Part shown: piece by piece, positions 59,856-64,000 of the stretch
How the letters are laid out: each line of letters begins with the position of its first letter
How positions within the stretch are numbered: the stretch's first letter is position 1
Assembly: GCA_046590205.1 (NCBI GenBank)
Contig: JBKJTT010000007.1
Span: 1-64,000, forward strand
DNA: 64,000 nt
Source of the DNA: DATDEW01 sp046590205
GTDB taxonomy: Bacteria; Bacteroidota; Ignavibacteria; Palsa-1295
Reading direction: 5' to 3'
Program-made: the position numbers and the translations under genes
Notes under the pieces: model-generated
Databases searched by the model: none
Seen by the model: the letters and a program-made list of their open reading frames with translations, nothing else
What the model was told of the DNA's origin: nothing

Positions 59856-60827
59856 TTAATTTGATTGGATAGAATCTTCTATTTTTTTTACACGGTCTAT
59901 TAACTCTGGCAGCGAACGGATGGCTCCTTCAATCTTCAAAGCTGTACGATGCTCTTTTGCAGGTGAGCCGAAATACGTCCCTGATCTTGTTATTGACTTA
60001 GAGACACCGGATTGAGCAATGATAACAACATTATCTGCTGTCTCAATATGGCCGATCATCCCCACCTGCCCTGCGATCATATTATGCTTGCCAATTCGAG
60101 CAGAACCGCTTATTCCCGTCTGTGCTGCGATGACAGTGTTCTCTCCTATTTCGACATTGTGAGCAATGTGAATGAGGTTATCAAGCTTGACACCTTTGCG
60201 GATAATGGTATGGCTAACTGTTGCCCTATCTATTGTGCAGTTCGCCCCGATTTCTACATCGTCTTCTATGATAACATTGCCGATCTGGGGGACTTTGAGA
60301 TATGAGCCATCACCCATTGGAGCAAAACCAAAACCATCGTAGCCAATGACAGTGCCTGCACCAATGCTAACACCATTGCCGATGATCGTACCATCATAGA
60401 TAGTTACGTTTGGATGTATGATACAGTTCTCACCAATATGCACATCTTCACCAATATAGCAATGAGCCATAATGGTTGTGCTCGGATGGATAGTTGCAGT
60501 TGAACTTACTACGCTCGAAGGGTGAATACCGCGCTCTTTGATGCTCTTACGAGGATTGAATATCTCAAGTGTCATCGCAAATGCAGCATACGGATCCTTG
60601 ACTCGAATAAGTGCTGGATGTTTAGTAATGGTTGTGAGCGATTGACTTACAATAACAGCGGTTGCTTTTGTCGTCTCTAAAAACTTCTCATAGCTAGAGT
60701 TTGCAATGAATGTAACCGATCCTGCTTTTGCATCCCCAATTGCAGCTACATGCGAGATGATCTCCTGACCATCTGCATTCTCAAGTAAGAGAGCATCTAA
60801 CTTGTCCGCAAGTTCTAGTAGCTTCAT
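59856..60827 (-). CDS. lpxD: UDP-3-O-(3-hydroxyacyl)glucosamine N-acyltransferase
   Basis: A 323-residue LpxD, the third step of lipid A synthesis. The N-terminal uridine-binding domain (VTFIANSSYEKFLETTKATAVIVS) precedes the left-handed beta-helix (IHPSTTIMAHCYIGEDVHIGENCIIHP). The catalytic His lies in KLDNLIHIAHNVEIGENTVIAAQ, and the acyl-chain region is FAPMGDGSYLKVPQIGN. It begins 6 bp after the OmpH-like gene, in the ompH-lpxD order typical of Gram-negatives. Confidence 0.95.
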   Translation of the reverse strand: MKLLELADKLDALLLENADGQEIISHVAAIGDAKAGSVTFIANSSYEKFLETTKATAVIVSQSLTTITKHPALIRVKDPYAAFAMTLEIFNPRKSIKERGIHPSSVVSSTATIHPSTTIMAHCYIGEDVHIGENCIIHPNVTIYDGTIIGNGVSIGAGTVIGYDGFGFAPMGDGSYLKVPQIGNVIIEDDVEIGANCTIDRATVSHTIIRKGVKLDNLIHIAHNVEIGENTVIAAQTGISGSARIGKHNMIAGQVGMIGHIETADNVVIIAQSGVSKSITRSGTYFGSPAKEHRTALKIEGAIRSLPELIDRVKKIEDSIQSN

Positions 60828-60833
60828 TGCTAT

Positions 60834-61502
60834 TTATTTTTCTATTACGACAGGCGGCTCTTTCATCTCCTGTGGTGGTTGTCTGTCGACAGGTGGCTGT
60901 GGTGGTGTGCCTGAATTTGTATTCGTACCTGTTCCCTTATTGAACCGATCAAGAAGCGGAGTGCTGAAAATATCATTCGTCTCCAAGCCAAGTTTTTTAG
61001 CGACAGCATTTGAGAGATCAAACTTTGCATTCGAGAAAAGCATCGTGTGGCTCTTATCCCCACGATCAAAAACATAATCATACTTTTCTTCGGTCGCAAC
61101 TTCACTGATCGCTTTCAAAAGTTTATCATAGACGGGCTTCATTAGCGTTGCTTGCTGGGTGAATAACTCACCGCTCGTGCCATACTTTCCCTGGCGATAT
61201 GTATCAAGACGTTTTTTGAGTTCAGTTATATCTGTCTCTATCGCGCTACGCTCCCCGTCGGTCATAATAAGCTTTTTGCGGTCATACTCATTCTTTTTAC
61301 GCTCAAGCTCGGTCTGCATATCGTTCGCCTCACGATTCCAGTTATCAATAAGCTGCTGAAGGCGGGACTCGACATCTGCGGATTCCGGCATCTTTTTCAA
61401 GAGCTTTGTGCCGTCAACGAATGCAATGCGGCTTTGAGCTTCGCCGAGGAGGGGAAGTGAGGCAATAACCAAAACAATAAAAAAATGCCAAAGAGGTTTC
61501 AT
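60834..61502 (-). CDS. OmpH/Skp-family periplasmic chaperone (second copy)
   Basis: A 222-residue exported protein. A signal peptide (MKPLWHFFIVLVIASLPLLGEAQ) is followed by RIAFVDGTKLLKKMPESADVESRLQQLIDNW, then a long charged helical hairpin (about 45-150; KKNEYDRKKLIMTDGERSAIETDITELKKRL) and a final beta strand region (YDYVFDRGDKSHTMLFSN). This is the Skp architecture that holds unfolded outer-membrane proteins. An extra Pro-rich tail (about 190-222, PPQPPVDRQPPQEMKEPP) is unusual for the family. A strong hairpin separates it from the first OmpH gene. Confidence 0.9.
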   Translation of the reverse strand: MKPLWHFFIVLVIASLPLLGEAQSRIAFVDGTKLLKKMPESADVESRLQQLIDNWNREANDMQTELERKKNEYDRKKLIMTDGERSAIETDITELKKRLDTYRQGKYGTSGELFTQQATLMKPVYDKLLKAISEVATEEKYDYVFDRGDKSHTMLFSNAKFDLSNAVAKKLGLETNDIFSTPLLDRFNKGTGTNTNSGTPPQPPVDRQPPQEMKEPPVVIEK

Positions 61503-61523
61503 GTAGTACTCGTATATAAAAAA

Positions 61524-61551
61524 CGCGGTTGCTTTATATAAAGCAACCGCG
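61524..61551 (-). terminator. Terminator between the two OmpH genes
   Basis: CGCGGTTGCTTTA (61524-61536) and TAAAGCAACCGCG (61539-61551) form a perfect 13-bp stem. On the minus strand it is followed by a TTTTTT run. It lies between the first OmpH gene and the second, so the second either relies on readthrough or has its own promoter. Confidence 0.88.
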
Positions 61552-61597
61552 CCGAAAAAATAATGCCCTTAAAATGAAAGGGGCAAGCGGAAGTACC

Positions 61598-62122
61598 TTA
61601 CTTCAATGCTGATGATACTTCTTTAGTAAGGTCTGTTACCTTATCGCCAACATAGATCGCGCCTGCTCTGCTATCGATAACAATGTCAAGACCCTTCTTT
61701 TTAGAGACGGTTGCAATAACATCTTTGATCTTTGCAAGGATCGGCTCAAGGAGCTTTACGCGCTCTTTGTTGATGACAGACTCTGTACCTGCAAGCTTCT
61801 CTTGATTGTACTTTTGTGCTGCCTCAAGCATCTGGTCAATCTCTGCTTGTGCCTTCTGCTGCGCTTCTTTGGTCATTGACTCAAAAGATTTGCTTGCAGC
61901 TTCAAACTTCTCTTGACGAGCTTTGAGCATAACATTGACAGTATCCTGATACGACTGTGCAAGGGTGCGGATCTTCTTATCTGCTTCCTGTGCGGCAGAG
62001 TAATCAGAAAGTACCTGATTGCCATCAACGACTCCAATTTTCTGGGCGTATGACGTGCTTGAAAGTAAAAGAGCACCGATAAGTGCAACAAGAGCTACGC
62101 TAAGTTTCTTAATGGAAACCAT
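61598..62122 (-). CDS. OmpH/Skp-family periplasmic chaperone (first copy)
   Basis: A 174-residue protein: signal peptide MVSIKKLSVALVALIGALLLSSTSYAQ, then KIGVVDGNQVLSDYSAAQEADKKIRTLAQ, a long helical hairpin (about 60-135, many Lys/Glu/Gln) and a final strand with GLDIVIDSRAGAIYVGDKVTDLTKEV. Standard Skp size and layout. A GGAGG ribosome-binding site lies 11 bases upstream of the start, one of the clearer ones in this window. Its transcript probably ends at the hairpin at 61524-61551. Confidence 0.93.
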   Translation of the reverse strand: MVSIKKLSVALVALIGALLLSSTSYAQKIGVVDGNQVLSDYSAAQEADKKIRTLAQSYQDTVNVMLKARQEKFEAASKSFESMTKEAQQKAQAEIDQMLEAAQKYNQEKLAGTESVINKERVKLLEPILAKIKDVIATVSKKKGLDIVIDSRAGAIYVGDKVTDLTKEVSSALK

Positions 62123-62240
62123 TGGCTATCTATCCTCCGTAAAAGTTAATAAAATGATGTTAGGTCAAAACCTATAATAATCGAACTGCACAAAAGGTAT
62201 TTTTTCGGCTAAAAGTTTCCTTTTACACATTAAAAATGGT

Positions 62241-63749
62241 TCATTCCGGCTCTTTTAAGCCCCATGTTGTGCCCTCTTTCCCGTCCTCTAAGATAATCCC
62301 CGCCTTAGCCAAGTCATCTCTGATGGAATCGCTCATTTTGAAGTCTTTTGCCGCTCTGGCTTCCATTCGCCAGTTTATGACAGTCTTAAGGACAGAATCA
62401 AGGACTTCACTTTTGTCTTGGGCGTTTTCCTGATGCTCTGATGGGATAATACCGAGAACTTGGTCACCTATCAATGACATCAGTCTCCATAAAGATGTTG
62501 ATCTACTAACCCAATCCTTCTGAATATCAAGTGGCAACATTTCTTCCAAATCAAAGGACAGTGAGTTCTCAGATGATGTAATCTGATTTACCTCCCCTAC
62601 TATTTCGAACAATGTTGCAATAGCCTTTGGAGTATTAAAATCATCATCTAAGTCTGCAATGAATTGTTTATATAGTTTATCATCTTTATCAAGATCCAAA
62701 AGCATAATTGATAAACTGTGCTGCCCAATCATATCTTTCAATCTTGAGTAACTCGATAACATCTTCTTGTATCCCGTCTCGGCTGCTTTAATAGCATCAA
62801 CCTTAAACTCCGTCGTACTTCTATAGTGCGACTGAAGTATAAAGAAGCGTAACGTCATTGGGTCGAACTCCCCAAAGAGGTCAACTAAATAGCTTGAGTT
62901 GCCGACTGACTTCCCCATCTTTTTGCCGTCAACAGTTACCATGTTGTTGTGCATCCAGTACTTGACGAACTGCTTGCCTGTGGCTGACTCTGACTGCGCT
63001 ATCTCGCATTCGTGATGCGGAAACTGGTTCTCGATACCGCCACCATGAATATCGATCGTCTCGCCAAGATACTTCATACTCATTGCAGAGCACTCGATAT
63101 GCCAACCGGGGAAGCCATCACCCCACGGTGAAGCCCACCGCATGATGTGCCCGCCTTCGGCACGTTTCCATAGTGCGAAGTCCTGTGGATTGCGTTTGTC
63201 ACTTCTCGCGTCAACTCTACCTGATGCTTCTTGGTCTTCTGTCTTTCGTCCGGAAAGTTTTCCGTAATCAGCATCCTTCGTTATATCGAAATAGACATTC
63301 CCTTTGACTTCGTATGCAAAGCCCTTTTCGATAAGCTCTTTGATAATCTCAATCTGCTCGATGATATGCCCTGATGCAAGCGGCTGAATATGAGGTGTTA
63401 TGATATTTAGCTTCTTGAGGTCATCCCAAAATCTATGAGTATATTTCTCGGATAGCTCCTTTGGGTGCATCTTGCGCCTGGCTGCCTCAAGAACGAGCTT
63501 ATCCTCCCCCTCGTCGTTGTTATCAACCATGTGCCCGACATCGGTGATGTTCTGGACGTGGGTTACCTCATACCCCAAAAATGTGAGGTACCTGCGGACT
63601 ATATCAAAGGTGATATAGCTCTTGGCATGACCGATATGGGTATCGGAATAAACCGTCGGTCCGCAGACATACATACCCACATTTGGGGCGTTTATGGGCG
63701 TGAAAAGCTCTTTTTCTCGGGAAAGGGTATTATATATTTGCAGTGCCAT
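62241..63749 (-). CDS. cysS: Cysteinyl-tRNA synthetase
   Basis: A 502-residue class I aminoacyl-tRNA synthetase. The N-terminal zinc Cys is C29 (GMYVCGPTVY), and the HIGH motif is HIGH at 38-41. Further zinc ligands lie in PGWHIECSAM and FPHHECEIAQSE. The second signature reads KKMGKSVGN, with Gly in place of the usual Ser of KMSKS; from memory this KMGKS form is common in Bacteroidota CysRS. A DALR-type helical domain follows, and the C-terminus ends KEGTTWGLKEPE. Full length and intact. Confidence 0.96.
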   Translation of the reverse strand: MALQIYNTLSREKELFTPINAPNVGMYVCGPTVYSDTHIGHAKSYITFDIVRRYLTFLGYEVTHVQNITDVGHMVDNNDEGEDKLVLEAARRKMHPKELSEKYTHRFWDDLKKLNIITPHIQPLASGHIIEQIEIIKELIEKGFAYEVKGNVYFDITKDADYGKLSGRKTEDQEASGRVDARSDKRNPQDFALWKRAEGGHIMRWASPWGDGFPGWHIECSAMSMKYLGETIDIHGGGIENQFPHHECEIAQSESATGKQFVKYWMHNNMVTVDGKKMGKSVGNSSYLVDLFGEFDPMTLRFFILQSHYRSTTEFKVDAIKAAETGYKKMLSSYSRLKDMIGQHSLSIMLLDLDKDDKLYKQFIADLDDDFNTPKAIATLFEIVGEVNQITSSENSLSFDLEEMLPLDIQKDWVSRSTSLWRLMSLIGDQVLGIIPSEHQENAQDKSEVLDSVLKTVINWRMEARAAKDFKMSDSIRDDLAKAGIILEDGKEGTTWGLKEPE

Positions 63750-63871
63750 ACCTTAGTTCAACGCGTTAATAAGGGGCGGAAGTTCAGAATTTCTCAGAAA
63801 ATGGACATATTGTGAGCTGGTGGAGAAAAGTGGTATTTTCTTATTTTAGAGGAAACAAAAGTTCGGATTTT

Positions 63872-63902
63872 ATTGTCTTTAGCCGTCAGTTTTGTATATT
63901 TG
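63872..63902 (+). promoter_or_regulatory. Promoter of the gene at the right edge
   Basis: ATTG (63872-63875), a 19-base spacer and TATATTTG (63895-63902) match TTTG-N19-TANNTTTG with one mismatch. The leader to ATG 63965 would be about 55 nt. It lies in the divergent gap upstream of cysS. Confidence 0.55.
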
Positions 63903-63964
63903 CAAGTCAAGTTTTCAATTCACCAGTTGTGGTGAGGGGAGAGGGGCTTCTCGAACCCATTATC

Positions 63965-64000
63965 ATGACTACTGTTTCAACACTAATAATAGAGGTAATA
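63965..64000 (+). CDS. Start of an unidentified gene, truncated by the window end
   Basis: ATG 63965 opens a frame of 12 codons (MTTVSTLIIEVI) that is still open at the window edge. A promoter-like element lies upstream at 63872-63902. Too little is visible to name the product. Confidence 0.5.
   Translation, partial: MTTVSTLIIEVI

Noticed and set aside
62241..63749. Damaged KMSKS motif (KMGKS) in CysRS
   Set aside because: The rest of the enzyme is complete and KMGKS is a known natural variant, so no defect is implied.

Overview
The window looks like chromosomal DNA from a Gram-negative member of the Bacteroidota/Chlorobiota (FCB) group, possibly an Ignavibacteria/Kapabacteria-type lineage. 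The lineage call is inference. It rests on three things: secreted proteins ending in type IX secretion (T9SS) sorting domains with NFPNPF/YPNPF motifs, a fused LpxC-FabZ gene, and promoters of the form TTTG-N19/20-TANNTTTG. Coding density is high, and most genes are housekeeping, envelope or surface genes. No phage, transposase gene or CRISPR array was seen.

Layout. 1-2661: 5' part of a large secreted protein (minus strand). 2.9-7.2 kb: peroxide-defence cluster (PerR-like regulator, membrane glycosyltransferase, rubrerythrin, Fe-S/CCG protein, DUF3501). 7.2-8.8 kb: tetrahydropterin genes (PTPS, folE), then a DUF2283 gene and a remnant of a second, diverged folE 3' end. 8.8-13 kb: secreted protein, M61 peptidase, HNH nuclease, TerC. 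12.9-17.1 kb: compact minus-strand operon (hypothetical, kdsB, aminotransferase, coaBC, UDG4). 17-24 kb: outer-membrane proteins, an ATP-grasp-like protein, a CNNM/CorC protein, citrate synthase and a double-OmpA protein. 24.2-28 kb: ECF sigma factor, an anti-sigma-like protein with a barrel-like C-terminus, and an Asp-box lipoprotein. 28-31.4 kb: candidate structured RNA with terminator, then ppk1 and PAP2. 31.4-33.6 kb: clpP, tig, tRNA-Leu. 33.6-37 kb: T9SS cargo, sucC. 37-39 kb: dnaA next to a strong oriC candidate. 39-42 kb: anmK, two small membrane proteins, photolyase. 42-47.3 kb: T9SS cargo, HIT protein, and liv ABC permease/binding-protein genes interrupted by a DUF2442/DUF4160 pair. 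47.4-50.8 kb: TPR/CpoB-like lipoproteins, a barrel protein, T9SS cargo. 50.8-51.5 kb: nested-palindrome repeats. 51.5-53.7 kb: lpxC-fabZ and lpxA. 53.9-57.7 kb: 1,261-residue T9SS cargo. 57.9-63.7 kb: dprA, enoyl-CoA hydratase, lpxD, two OmpH/Skp chaperones, cysS. The window ends just inside a new plus-strand gene.

How the genes fit together. Four lipid A/KDO genes (lpxA, lpxC-fabZ, lpxD, kdsB), two Skp-type chaperones and several predicted barrels point to an outer membrane with LPS. At least four proteins are addressed to a T9SS whose machinery is not in the window. Rubrerythrin, the PerR-like regulator, photolyase and UDG suggest exposure to oxidants and light.

Most interesting signals: (i) a highly structured, terminator-ended candidate ncRNA upstream of ppk; (ii) the sigma/anti-sigma-barrel/propeller operon; (iii) a remnant of a divergent folE flanking a DUF2283 gene; (iv) an oriC candidate with facing DnaA boxes and a DnaA-trio-like CTA repeat; (v) two families of palindromic intergenic repeats, one forming a 241-bp nested palindrome; (vi) paired active-site substitutions in CoaBC. 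All calls come from reading the sequence only; no database search was run.
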